In this document: piece after piece, positions 26,542 through 35,915 of the stretch | How the letters are laid out: each line of letters starts with the position of its first letter | Position numbering within the stretch: the stretch's first letter is position 1 | Assembly: GCF_017565645.3 (NCBI RefSeq) | Contig: NZ_CP086136.1 | Coordinates: forward strand, 8,353,501-8,417,500 | Reading direction: 5' to 3' | Length of the DNA stretch: 64,000 nt | Source: Bradyrhizobium barranii subsp. barranii | GTDB taxonomy: Bacteria; Pseudomonadota; Alphaproteobacteria; Rhizobiales; Xanthobacteraceae | Notes under the pieces: model-generated | The model's input: the letters and a program-made list of their open reading frames with translations, nothing else | Databases searched by the model: none | Told to the model about the DNA's origin: nothing | Position numbers and translations under genes: made by a program

Positions 26542-26851
26542 CGCGCTTCCCGGCGTCATCGAGGGCGCACATCACGGCCATGCCGACTTTCGCGTCGGCA
26601 AGCGCTTGTTCGAGACGCTGGGCTATCCCGATGAAAAATGGGGCATGGTGAAGCTCACTCCCGACCAGCAGGCCGTGCTCATCGACGCGGAACCGGGGAT
26701 GTTTCGTCCGGTCCCCGGCGCCTGGGGCAGGAGCGGCAGCACGAATGTGAAGCTGGCGAAAATCGATCAGGTCACGTTGCGGAGCGCACTCGAGATGGCA
26801 TGGCGCAATGTCGCGCCGAAATCGCTGCTTGCATCGCTCGAGACGCGATAG
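26542..26851 (+). pseudogene. 3' fragment of MmcQ/YjbR-like gene
   Basis: From 26546 the frame encodes LPGVIEGAHHGHADFRVGKR through to a stop at 26851 (101 residues). With the twelve codons at 25145 it gives a 113-aa MmcQ/YjbR-like protein, a small CyaY-like fold of uncertain function. Signature: HHGHADFRVGKRLFETLG, KWGMVKL. No start codon remains in frame close to the element except within the IS, so expression would need IS-derived signals. Confidence 0.85.
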
Positions 26852-26913
26852 GAAAGATCGTACGCGCAAGTTCGCGCTGTGCGTCTGGCTGGCCGCTCAT
26901 ACCGCAACGCATC

Positions 26914-26940
26914 ATATGCGGCATCTCTCGCGCCGCATAT
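26914..26940. terminator. Possible hairpin terminator or operator
   Basis: ATATGCGGC and GCCGCATAT (26914-26922, 26932-26940) form a perfect 9-bp inverted repeat with a 9-nt spacer, followed by TATTTG. Lies between the YjbR fragment and the gene at 27017. Confidence 0.4.
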
Positions 26941-27016
26941 TATTTGAGCATGCATTGCGCTGACAGCTCGGGCTTAATCGCATCAACGATACGAATCGAA
27001 CGCGACGGAGGATCGC

Positions 27017-27370
27017 ATGCACAGGCTCGCGCTGTGCGTTTGGTTGGCCGCGACGATGGCGCAGACGAGCGCCGCGTTCGCGTTCGACAACGGCCAATAC
27101 GACCACGTGCCGCCCGACATCCGCGCCTGGTTCAAGAGCGTGATCGCGCCGAACGGCGTGCCCTGCTGCGACATCTCCGACGGCCATCGCACCGACTACG
27201 ATGTGCGAGGCGGCACCTATTGGGTACCGATCGAGGGACAGTGGATGGAGGTGCCCGAGCGCGCCATCATCCGCGATCGCGGCAATCCGGTCGGCCAGGC
27301 CGTGGTGTGGTACGTCCACCATCGCGGCGCGATCATCATCAGTTGCTTCGTGCCGGCCGATGCGGTGTAG
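27017..27370 (+). CDS. Exported protein of unknown function
   Basis: A 117-aa product with a signal peptide (residues 1-22, ending AAFA-FD). The mature part contains PDIRAWFKSVIAPNGVPCCD, a GHRTDYDVRGGTYWVPIEGQ strand region and IIRDRGNPVGQAVVWYVHH, with three cysteines. I know similar small periplasmic proteins from Bradyrhizobium and relatives but no function. CGGAGGATCGC precedes ATG 27017. Confidence 0.72.
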   Translation: MHRLALCVWLAATMAQTSAAFAFDNGQYDHVPPDIRAWFKSVIAPNGVPCCDISDGHRTDYDVRGGTYWVPIEGQWMEVPERAIIRDRGNPVGQAVVWYVHHRGAIIISCFVPADAV

Positions 27371-27375
27371 GCCGC

Positions 27376-27618
27376 TCAGGCCTTGAGGTCTCGCCTGGGC
27401 GAGGCCTCGACATATTCGATGTCATCGCCGAAATCGTCGAGCGCGGCACGAACGGATTTGGCGTCGGCCTCGGCGATGGTGAAGATCGCGGCCAGGTTTT
27501 GCCGCTTCTGTCCCGGAAACAGGCTCTCGGCGGCATAGCCGGCATCGCCGAGCGTCTTGATGATCTTGCGCCGCCGGCGCTGATCGACATGGTCGTGGAA
27601 TTTGAATTGCACGGACAT
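27376..27618 (-). CDS. Small protein, possible I9-like prodomain/inhibitor of the adjacent subtilase
   Basis: An 80-aa protein whose predicted beta-alpha-beta-beta-alpha-beta order and ending (DDFGDDIEYVEASPRRDL) resemble the inhibitor-I9 propeptide of subtilases, which end in a YVE-type strand before the cleavage site. It lies 45 bp downstream of a subtilase gene on the same strand. Stand-alone I9 domains act as protease inhibitors or folding helpers in other organisms. Here the role is inference from pattern and location. No signal peptide, which matches the subtilase. Confidence 0.55.
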   Translation of the reverse strand: MSVQFKFHDHVDQRRRRKIIKTLGDAGYAAESLFPGQKRQNLAAIFTIAEADAKSVRAALDDFGDDIEYVEASPRRDLKA

Positions 27619-27663
27619 GATGCAAAGCTAGCCGCTCGCGGCACCCGATCAAGGGCGCAGAAT

Positions 27664-29088
27664 CTATTTTTGTCCCTTTCTCGCCGGCTTCGCTTTAGCT
27701 GTTTTCTTGGCAGTTTTCCTGCCCGATTTCCTCGCCGGTTTCGCGCGGCCAAGCGCAGCGGCAACATCCAGCAGGCCGGCGCCGTATTCCGGCGTAAAAT
27801 CCTTGCCTCGCATCGCCGGCAATTTGGTCGCAGTCGCGATCAGGCGCTTGGCGACCGCAAGTCCGGACGCCCTGGATTTTGCCTTGTTGATGTAGATGAG
27901 CGCAGCGGCGCCCGTCACATGCGGTGTTGCCATCGACGTCCCGGGCCAGGAATCGTAGCTGGTATGGTCGGCGAAGCTTGCCTTCACCCGGGGCACCGTC
28001 GACAGGATGTTGACACCCGGCGCGACCAGCTTGATGTGCTTCCCCGTATTGGAGAACGAAGCGCGCCGATGGGACTCGTCGACGGCGCCAACTCCGATCG
28101 TGTCCACGTAGCCCGCCGGGTATTCCTTCGGATTGCCGTCCTCGAACTCGTTGCCCATCGCGGTTGAGATGACGACGCCGGCTTCGATCAGTTCGGCGAA
28201 GGCCGTCGCTTCCGTCTTTGAATGGTCCTCGCCGCCAATGCTGAGGTTGATGACCTTGATGTTGGAATCGAGCGCGGCCGCGAGCGCCTTGCTGTAGAAA
28301 TCGAAGTTGAAATTCTCGTCGTCGCCTGCGCGCTTGGGATCGTCGAACACCTTCCAGCAGTGCAACCGGCAATTGGCCAGGCCTGCGATACCGACCGAGT
28401 TATTGACCACGGCCGCGATCGTGCCGCTGACATGGGTGCCATGACCGAGAAAATCACGCGGTCCGTTGCCGTCGTGCCTGTAGTCCTCGATCGCGTCCAC
28501 GAGATCGGGATGTCCGGCGTCGACACCGCTATCGAGCACAGCGACATGAACCCGCCCCGCACCTGGCCGCGGTCGATCGAACCATCTGATGGCGCGAAGC
28601 CCCCACTGCCTGATCTTCATGGGATCGGCGGCGGCACTGAGCCACCGGTTGGGCACGGGCTCGACCAGATCCACCGCCCTGGAAGCACGCAGGCGCTTCA
28701 GGAGGCCCGCATCTACCTTCCCGTCCTTCAACTGCACGATCTGAAATCCGGCCAGCGCCTCCCGCGGTGGCGCCGTTGCGGAGCGTGCTATCGAGCGATG
28801 AACCGCGGCCAAAGCCATCGCCTGGGGCTGCGCGGGTGCCTCATCGTCGCCGACCACGAACAGCGGCTTCATCGACTGAAGCCCGAAATTGTCACGCAGG
28901 AAATCGATCGGACCTCTGACATCGTCGGGCATTGCAGCCATCAGCGCGCGTGATGTTGTCGCCTGAAGCGAGGCTGCCGCGATCTGCCGGACAGCAGCCG
29001 GCTTCAACCGAACGATCAATTGTCCCGGGACATGCTTGCGACGGCGCGGCCGATCGCCCGCGACCCGCATTGCCTGCGTTGAGGCCAT
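27664..29088 (-). CDS. Subtilisin-like serine protease (S8 family)
   Basis: A 474-aa protease with catalytic triad D186 (VAVLDSGVDAGHPD), H216 (GHGTHVSGT) and S385 (GTSMATPHV), and the oxyanion N313. The N-terminal 150 residues include VPGQLIVRLKP and a prodomain-like end (RASRAVDLVEPVPNRW). There is no signal peptide. The C-terminus is a lysine/arginine-rich tail (RKSGRKTAKKTAKAKPARKG), like histone or PHA-granule/DNA-binding tails. A small I9-like gene follows. Cytoplasmic location or non-classical export is inferred. Confidence 0.93.
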   Translation of the reverse strand: MASTQAMRVAGDRPRRRKHVPGQLIVRLKPAAVRQIAAASLQATTSRALMAAMPDDVRGPIDFLRDNFGLQSMKPLFVVGDDEAPAQPQAMALAAVHRSIARSATAPPREALAGFQIVQLKDGKVDAGLLKRLRASRAVDLVEPVPNRWLSAAADPMKIRQWGLRAIRWFDRPRPGAGRVHVAVLDSGVDAGHPDLVDAIEDYRHDGNGPRDFLGHGTHVSGTIAAVVNNSVGIAGLANCRLHCWKVFDDPKRAGDDENFNFDFYSKALAAALDSNIKVINLSIGGEDHSKTEATAFAELIEAGVVISTAMGNEFEDGNPKEYPAGYVDTIGVGAVDESHRRASFSNTGKHIKLVAPGVNILSTVPRVKASFADHTSYDSWPGTSMATPHVTGAAALIYINKAKSRASGLAVAKRLIATATKLPAMRGKDFTPEYGAGLLDVAAALGRAKPARKSGRKTAKKTAKAKPARKGQK

Positions 29089-29258
29089 GACGAATTCCTC
29101 GCTTGAAAAGCAACAAAATACGACACCCGTTATAAGCGAAATTTATTGTCTACGCCACCTGCGTCATGCCGTGGCTACACCGGGCCGCACCTGCTATTTC
29201 GGGGATAGCGGTCGAGCCGGAGAATGCTATCCTGTGCCCCTCAATCAGGGAGACCTTC

Positions 29259-29861
29259 GTGACCGATCTCTGCGCCGAAGACCTCGCCACCATCTATGCC
29301 AAGCCGAGCCCACGCGTGATCGCAAAGGCACGTCCCGCGATCGATGCGCATGCGAAGAAATTCATCGAGATGTCGCCGTTCTGCGTGCTTGCAACGTCAG
29401 GCGTCGACGGCAGCGTCGACGCATCGCCGCGCGGCGGAGGGGTGGGCTTCGTCCATGTCGCCGGCCCCAACCAGGTGCTGATGCCCGACCGTGCCGGCAA
29501 CAACCGGATCGACAGTTTTCGCAACGTCGTCGAAGGCTCGGGCTTCGTGCATCTGCTGTTCTTCGTCCCCGGCATCGACGAGACGCTGCGTGTCGGCGGA
29601 CGCGGCACGCTCTCGGCCGATCCGGATCTGCTCGCATCGATGGTGGAATTCGGCAAGCCGCCGCGCGCGGTCCTGAACGTCGCGGTCAGCGAAGTCTATT
29701 TCCACTGCGGCAAGGCGCTGATGCGCTCGAAGCTGTGGTCACCGGAGAAGGTGCAGCGCTCGGTGATGCCCAGCATCGGCCAGGTCATTCACGACCAGAC
29801 GGGCCTGGGGGAACCGGAGAGCCAGGAGATCGTGGAAGAGCGCTACAAGACGCAGTTGTAG
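29259..29861 (+). CDS. Pyridoxamine 5'-phosphate oxidase-like flavoprotein
   Basis: A 200-aa split-barrel FMN-binding protein of the PPOX superfamily (MSMEG_1061-like branch). Signatures: SPFCVLATSGVDGSVDASPR, LMPDRAGNNRIDSFRN (FMN phosphate contact), GFVHLLFFVPGIDETLRVGG and the C-terminal REVYFHC-like SEVYFHCGKALMRSKLW. The start is GTG 29259 with AGGGAG upstream, giving the expected family length; a longer frame reaches 29166. Substrate unknown, possibly F420/FMN reductase-like. Confidence 0.88.
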   Translation: MTDLCAEDLATIYAKPSPRVIAKARPAIDAHAKKFIEMSPFCVLATSGVDGSVDASPRGGGVGFVHVAGPNQVLMPDRAGNNRIDSFRNVVEGSGFVHLLFFVPGIDETLRVGGRGTLSADPDLLASMVEFGKPPRAVLNVAVSEVYFHCGKALMRSKLWSPEKVQRSVMPSIGQVIHDQTGLGEPESQEIVEERYKTQL

Positions 29862-29890
29862 GTGAGAGCGTTCGCCGCTCGAAAGAACCG

Positions 29891-30009
29891 TCATGCCCGG
29901 GCTAGTCCCGCCTGCGTAGCCGAAGCCGCTTCGGCGAGGCGAAGGCCCGGGCATCCACGTCTTCGTCGCGCGGCCAAACGTGGATGGCCGGGACAAGCCC
30001 GGCCATGAC
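29891..30009. repeat. Palindromic intergenic repeat
   Basis: Starts GTCATGCCCGGGCT and ends GCCCGGCCATGAC, with inner arms CCACGT/ACGTGG and GAAGCCGCTTC. Lies between the convergent flavoprotein and bacterioferritin genes. Confidence 0.75.
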
Positions 30010-30033
30010 GAAGGAGAGAGCCGGTGCCGGAGC

Positions 30034-30522
30034 TTAGTGCCCCTCGCCCTCGAGCCCACCGACGTGCTTCTGCGTGTACAGTTCGAGGCCGATGCGGCCG
30101 ATCAGGTCGAGCTGGGTTTCGAGGAAATCGATATGGTGTTCCTCGTCGCTCATCAGCTTCTCGAACAGGTCACGCGTGACGTAGTCCTTGGCGCCGTTGC
30201 AATAGCCGGCGGCCTCCTGGTAGAGCGCCCGCGCGCTCATCTCGGCGGCGAGATCGCACTCGATGATCTCCTTGACGTTCTGGCCGATGCGCAGGGGGTC
30301 GAGCACCTGCATGTTCGGGAAGCCGTCGAAGAACAGGATCCGCTCGGTGAGCTTGTCGGCGTGCTCCATCTCTTCGATGGACTCCTTGCGCCAGACCTTG
30401 GCCATGTCCCGCAGGCCCCAATTGTCGAGGAAGCGGTAGTGCAGCCAGTATTGGTTGATTGCAGTCAGCTCGTGGCGCAGCGCCTTGTTGAGATAGTCGA
30501 TGACTTTTGCGTCGCCCTGCAC
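30034..30522 (-). CDS. bfr: Bacterioferritin
   Basis: A 162-aa iron-storage subunit of the 24-mer haem-containing ferritin. With GTG 30522 as start (GGAG 7 nt upstream) the numbering matches the family exactly: ferroxidase ligands E18, E51, H54 and Y25, and M52 as haem ligand (IEEMEHAD). The second half contains the remaining ferroxidase Glu/His pair (DEEHH). An ICE-type palindrome lies 42 bp upstream, predicting control by Irr. bfd lies 131 bp further upstream on the same strand. Confidence 0.96.
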   Translation of the reverse strand: MQGDAKVIDYLNKALRHELTAINQYWLHYRFLDNWGLRDMAKVWRKESIEEMEHADKLTERILFFDGFPNMQVLDPLRIGQNVKEIIECDLAAEMSARALYQEAAGYCNGAKDYVTRDLFEKLMSDEEHHIDFLETQLDLIGRIGLELYTQKHVGGLEGEGH

Positions 30523-30563
30523 GATGCACTCCAAATCTTGCGTCCAAATCGGCCCTAACCGAC

Positions 30564-30580
30564 TTTAGAACGCTTCTAAA
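30564..30580 (-). promoter_or_regulatory. Iron control element (Irr/ICE box) for bfr
   Basis: TTTAGAACGCTTCTAAA is a perfect palindrome (7-bp arms, 3-bp centre) matching the ICE motif bound by Irr in Bradyrhizobium and relatives. It lies 42 bp upstream of the bfr start. Confidence 0.8.
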
Positions 30581-30653
30581 TCAGTTTCAGGACGAGAGCA
30601 ACCGGCCACGGGGACGCAGCCGGGGAAAAGCTCAGCCGAAATTGCGGAAGTTT

Positions 30654-30926
30654 TCAGCAGGCCGCGAGGGCGAACCGGGGGAGTTCCGCCGTCTCGTCAT
30701 TGGCGGCCACGGTGTGGCTGTGCGGGCAGCCCGAGCAGCAGGACTTGGCGCAGGGGCCAAGCGTTTCGTCGATGATGGTCTTGATGGTACGGGCGCAGCG
30801 GCCGCATTCGGCGCTACAGCCGAGGCATCCATAGACCTGCTTGGCATGACGTACGGCGTCGTCGGACTCGGCGACCGCGGCGCGGATGTCGTCATCGCTC
30901 AGCACGTTACAGGAACAAACGATCAT
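30654..30926 (-). CDS. bfd: Bacterioferritin-associated ferredoxin
   Basis: A 90-aa [2Fe-2S] protein that reduces and mobilises iron from bacterioferritin. The N-terminal Bfd domain has the ligands in IVCSCNVLSD and GCSAECGRCART. The C-terminal third adds extra cysteines (PCAKSCCSGCP) not found in short Bfd proteins. ATG 30926 begins at the conserved MIVCSC. A degenerate second ICE-like box lies 110 bp upstream. The pairing with bfr supports the assignment. Confidence 0.92.
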   Translation of the reverse strand: MIVCSCNVLSDDDIRAAVAESDDAVRHAKQVYGCLGCSAECGRCARTIKTIIDETLGPCAKSCCSGCPHSHTVAANDETAELPRFALAAC

Positions 30927-31035
30927 GGAAGCGGCAGGCCCTTCGGTGATGCGTCATCATCGATATTTAAGGGGCCGTCCGGATGCAAAGGGAAAAACCG
31001 GTATTTGAAGCTATTCCAAACTGACCCGGAAACAG

Positions 31036-31052
31036 CCTAGAACGGCTCTAAA
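31036..31052 (-). promoter_or_regulatory. Second, imperfect ICE-like box upstream of bfd
   Basis: On the minus strand TTTAGAGCCGTTCTAGG matches the ICE pattern with mismatches in the arms. It is 110 bp upstream of bfd and within 36 bp of the end of the next upstream gene. Confidence 0.45.
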
Positions 31053-31087
31053 ATAGGGTGTTGCGCTCGATCAAGATTTTGGCGGAC

Positions 31088-31378
31088 CTAGTCACCGCCT
31101 CCACCACCATCGCCGCCACCTCCGCAATCCCCGCCACTGCTACCGCTATCGCTGCTGGAACAGCTGTCGCTCGAGCTCCCGGAGCTGTCGCTGGAAAACC
31201 AGCTCCCCAGCGAGAAGCCGTCGCTGGCCCCTGAATAGCCGTCGCCGCTACTCCCTCCGTCACTGCCGGCACCCGCGCGCGAGCGCCGTCCGCGGTTATG
31301 GAGATGGGCGAACCAGCCATAGCCAATCGCAAAAATGACCCCGGCAGCGATCAAAGTATTCATCATCGCGTTGCCCAT
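31088..31378 (-). CDS. Small membrane-anchored Gly/Ser/Asp-rich protein
   Basis: A 96-aa product with one hydrophobic segment (residues about 5-24, MMNTLIAAGVIFAIGYGWF) and a low-complexity tail with runs such as SSDSSGSSSDSCSSSDSG and GGGGDGGGGG. ATG 31378 has GGGGGCG upstream; an ATG at 31441 would add 21 residues. Glycine/aspartate-rich tails like this occur in the DUF2076/PRC-like and TPM-associated proteins, but no family is assigned. Confidence 0.55.
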   Translation of the reverse strand: MGNAMMNTLIAAGVIFAIGYGWFAHLHNRGRRSRAGAGSDGGSSGDGYSGASDGFSLGSWFSSDSSGSSSDSCSSSDSGSSGGDCGGGGDGGGGGD

Positions 31379-31512
31379 TGTCGCCCCCTTCGCGGACCTG
31401 CGCTCCATTAATTGGTCGCCCTCGGCGAAGGCGCCGTTCATTGATCATTCAAACGAAGTATGGAACTTTACCCCCAAAGAGTTCCCACCTGTTCGTGCGA
31501 AAGGTCACGCCA

Positions 31513-31839
31513 ATGAAGAAGTTCTTACTGACGGTCGCCGCCGTCGCCACCCTGGCCCTCACGGCCGGGACACCGGCCCACGCTCAACGTGGTGTCGCCG
31601 CCGGCGTGGCCGCCGGGATCATCGGTGGCGCAATTGTCGGTGGCGCGCTGGCTTCTCCGTATTATTACGGACCCGGCCCGGGCTATTCCTATGGCCCCGG
31701 CTATTACCCGCCCCGCTACTACGCGCCGGGTCCCGGCTATGTCGCCGACGACTATTACGGTGACGGCTGCGTCTGGCAGCGGCAGCGCTTCTGGGATGGC
31801 TACGCCTGGCGCACCCGCCGCGTCAGAGTCTGTGGCTGA
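31513..31839 (+). CDS. Exported Gly/Tyr-rich protein, paralogue of the gene at 32053
   Basis: A 108-aa product with signal peptide (residues 1-24, ending AHA-QR), a glycine-rich hydrophobic GVAAGIIGGAIVGGALAS segment, a YGPGPGYSYGPGYY low-complexity centre and the C-terminal motif CVWQRQRFWDGYAWRTRRVR-VC. The same motif ends the downstream paralogue. The glycine-zipper-like segment suggests membrane association in the periplasm or outer membrane. Function unknown. Confidence 0.75.
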   Translation: MKKFLLTVAAVATLALTAGTPAHAQRGVAAGVAAGIIGGAIVGGALASPYYYGPGPGYSYGPGYYPPRYYAPGPGYVADDYYGDGCVWQRQRFWDGYAWRTRRVRVCG

Positions 31840-32052
31840 GGCGCGCTGAACAGGTTCGCTACGGACGCGCGCCGTTCATCTCCGGGCCTGAAAAAGACCG
31901 CTTTTTCTCGTCACAGCTCCGTGCGCGTTTACCGTGGATTGACCAATTGCGCGCTTCCTAGCTGCACGGTCGATTTCATCAGAGTGTGCGTGAACCTTTG
32001 AAACCCGGGCGCTCCTAACAAGGGACGTCCATCTCCCAGGAGAGCCAAGAGC

Positions 32053-32334
32053 ATGAAGAAGACTTTTGTTGCCGCCCTCACGGTTGCGACGATCGCCGGT
32101 TCGCTGGTGACCGCCACTCCGTCCGCGAAGGCCCATGACGGCGTCGGCGCCGGCATCGCAGCCGGCCTGATCGGTGGCGCCATCGTCGGCGGCGCCATCG
32201 CGTCGAGCCGTCCCGCCTATGGCGGACCGGTCTACATTGCCGAGCCCCCGCCGCCCGCGCCCTGCTACTGGCAGCGCCAGCGCTATTGGGACGGTTACGG
32301 CTGGGTCGTCCGCCCGGTTCGCGTTTGCTACTGA
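32053..32334 (+). CDS. Exported glycine-zipper protein, paralogue of the gene at 31513
   Basis: A 93-aa product with signal peptide (residues 1-27), glycine-zipper segment GIAAGLIGGAIVGGAIAS, a proline-rich linker and the C-terminal CYWQRQRYWDGYGWVVRPVR-VC. It is the shorter version of the upstream gene, lacking the Tyr-rich centre. AGGAGAGCC lies before ATG 32053. A strong terminator follows. Confidence 0.77.
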   Translation: MKKTFVAALTVATIAGSLVTATPSAKAHDGVGAGIAAGLIGGAIVGGAIASSRPAYGGPVYIAEPPPPAPCYWQRQRYWDGYGWVVRPVRVCY

Positions 32335-32380
32335 TCTGATCGCAAGATCCGATCGCATGGCGCATCCGCGCCGCGATCGA

Positions 32381-32412
32381 AGCCCGGCCGAGCACCTCGG
32401 CCGGGCTTTTTT
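32381..32412 (+). terminator. Intrinsic terminator
   Basis: AGCCCGGCCGAG and CTCGGCCGGGCT form a perfect 12-bp stem with a 3-nt loop, followed by TTTTTT. Confidence 0.93.
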
Positions 32413-32434
32413 CTTTGGTGAAGAGTTGAGCCCG

Positions 32435-33661
32435 TTACCGCGCCGCCTGGATCGAGCGCAGCACCTCTTCGCTCGGCCAGCAATCGACCTTAATGCCTGC
32501 CGACTTCTGGTAGGCGCCGAGCGCCGCGCGCGTCTGCATCCCGGCCTTGCCGTCGATCTTGTCCTTGTAGAGCCCGACGCGCGTGAGCCCGCGCTGCATG
32601 GTCTCGACGTCCTTGGTGCGCAACTGCTTGGAGGCCGCCCATTGTGTCGCGAATGGCAGCGGGCTCGTCATGCGGTCGCCGAGATGGCCAACGAACAGCA
32701 CGTAGAGGTCCGAGAAATTGTACTCCTTGATGACGAAGTAGTTCTTCGTCGTCAGGAACGACGGGCCGTAAATGCCTTCCGGCTGCAGCAGCGAGGCCGG
32801 CTGCGCCTGCTCGGCAGCGCTCAGCTTCTCGCCACGCACCGGCACAAAACCTTCGCGCAGCCACTGGCCGATCGGCTTCGTCACCTCGGGCACGCCGCTG
32901 GTGCAATCGACCTTGGCCGGCGCCTGCACCTCGTAAGCCCAGCGCACGCCGCTCTGCCAGCCCTTGTTGACGAGCTGTTGCGCGGCCGAGGCCAGTGCAT
33001 CCGGCACCGAACGCCAGATGTCGATGCGGCCGTCGCCGTCGAAGTCGACACCGTGCTTGTAATATTCGGACGGCAGGAATTGCGTGAGCCCGGTGGCACC
33101 CGCCCAGGACGAGCGCATGTCCTTGCGCGTCACCACGCCCTCGCCGAGGATCTTCAGCGAGAGGATGAACTCGTTGCGATAGGTGTCCTTGCGGCGCCCG
33201 ACATAGGCCTGCGTCGCCAGCACGCGCACGAGATCGTAAGGCAGCGTGTAGCGGCCGTAATCGGTCTCGCGGCCCCAGATCGCGAGCATGATGGTGGCCG
33301 GCACGCCGGATTTCTTCTCGATCTCGCTCAGCGCCGGGCGATATTTTTGCAGCAGCCGCTGCCCCTCGCCCGCAAGCCGCGCGATCGAGGCTTCCTTGAC
33401 GTAGTCGGCAGGCACTTGAACGAACTCGGCCTGCGACGGCGCACCGGTGGCCGGCCGCCCGGGCAGGATCAGGTCGGGCAGCTTGTAATCAGGCTCGAGC
33501 CCGCGCGTCTGCTCATCGAATGTCGCGCGCGACACGCCGGCGGCCTGCGCCTCCGGCCAGAGCGAGGCGATGAACTGCGTGAAGGCGGCGTCGGCAGCGC
33601 GGGCGGGCGACAGGCCGCAGATGATAGCGATCACCGCAGCTATGAGCGCCCGCCGCATCAT
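32435..33661 (-). CDS. Lytic murein transglycosylase, MltB family, with PG-binding domain
   Basis: A 408-aa exported enzyme with signal peptide (residues 1-22, ending ARA-AD). The MltB-type catalytic domain has the catalytic Glu in IWGRETDYGRYT and the conserved WAGATGLTQFLPSEYYKHG and DFDGDGRIDIWRSVPDALAS blocks. Residues about 345-405 form a peptidoglycan-binding domain (TMQRGLTRVGLYKDKIDGKAG pattern). It lies 7 bp downstream of ettA on the same strand and may share its transcript. Confidence 0.93.
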   Translation of the reverse strand: MMRRALIAAVIAIICGLSPARAADAAFTQFIASLWPEAQAAGVSRATFDEQTRGLEPDYKLPDLILPGRPATGAPSQAEFVQVPADYVKEASIARLAGEGQRLLQKYRPALSEIEKKSGVPATIMLAIWGRETDYGRYTLPYDLVRVLATQAYVGRRKDTYRNEFILSLKILGEGVVTRKDMRSSWAGATGLTQFLPSEYYKHGVDFDGDGRIDIWRSVPDALASAAQQLVNKGWQSGVRWAYEVQAPAKVDCTSGVPEVTKPIGQWLREGFVPVRGEKLSAAEQAQPASLLQPEGIYGPSFLTTKNYFVIKEYNFSDLYVLFVGHLGDRMTSPLPFATQWAASKQLRTKDVETMQRGLTRVGLYKDKIDGKAGMQTRAALGAYQKSAGIKVDCWPSEEVLRSIQAAR

Positions 33662-33668
33662 GCCCTCA

Positions 33669-35318
<1,650 letters not shown>

Positions 35319-35554
35319 CGGTCCCGTGAAACCTTCGATTTGAGGAAATTTGCTTGCCGCCGATGTAACGATCCCGCCCCCAAAGGGCAATGTTTTCCCT
35401 CCGTTCACCACGGATCAATACGGAATGGACACCATCCGGCCGCCGATCCGGACAATTGAAACCATTTTTTAATAAAGTGGGCCAAAGCTCGTCATGGCGC
35501 CGAAAAAGACGCCACCCGCGGCAGAAGCGACGGGGAGAACAGCGAGGCCACATC

Positions 35555-35770
35555 ATGGCTCTGATCGAGACCAATTCCATAGCCGTTCCGGCACGAGCCG
35601 GTAGCGCTTCCGGACTCGTCACGGAGATCAAGGGCTTCTGGAAGCGCTTCTTCGCCACCGCTTTCAACCCCTACCGCCCCGAGCTGCACTACATGCGTGG
35701 TCCCGGCCCCGCCTGGCGCGCCAAGCACGGCATGGATACGCCGTTCCGCCTCAAGCCCCGCGACCTCTGA
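35555..35770 (+). CDS. Small protein of unknown function
   Basis: A 71-aa product starting at ATG 35555 after GGGGAGAAC. A central KGFWKRFFATAFNPYRPELH segment is basic and aromatic, and the end is AKHGMDTPFRLKPRDL. No signal peptide or membrane span. I do not recognise it; such small basic proteins can be associated with nucleic acid, but nothing here shows that. Confidence 0.5.
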   Translation: MALIETNSIAVPARAGSASGLVTEIKGFWKRFFATAFNPYRPELHYMRGPGPAWRAKHGMDTPFRLKPRDL

Positions 35771-35915
35771 ACCCTTCTCCCCTATCGGATCTCCTATCGG
35801 ATTTTTGAACACGTCAGCTGCTTGCGCGAAGGCGTGATTGCGCGCAACCATGGCCAGGTTCCGACGATGGCGCTCCCCGCCTGGCGCCGTCACCTCTCGC
35901 CATGGATGAAAGCTG

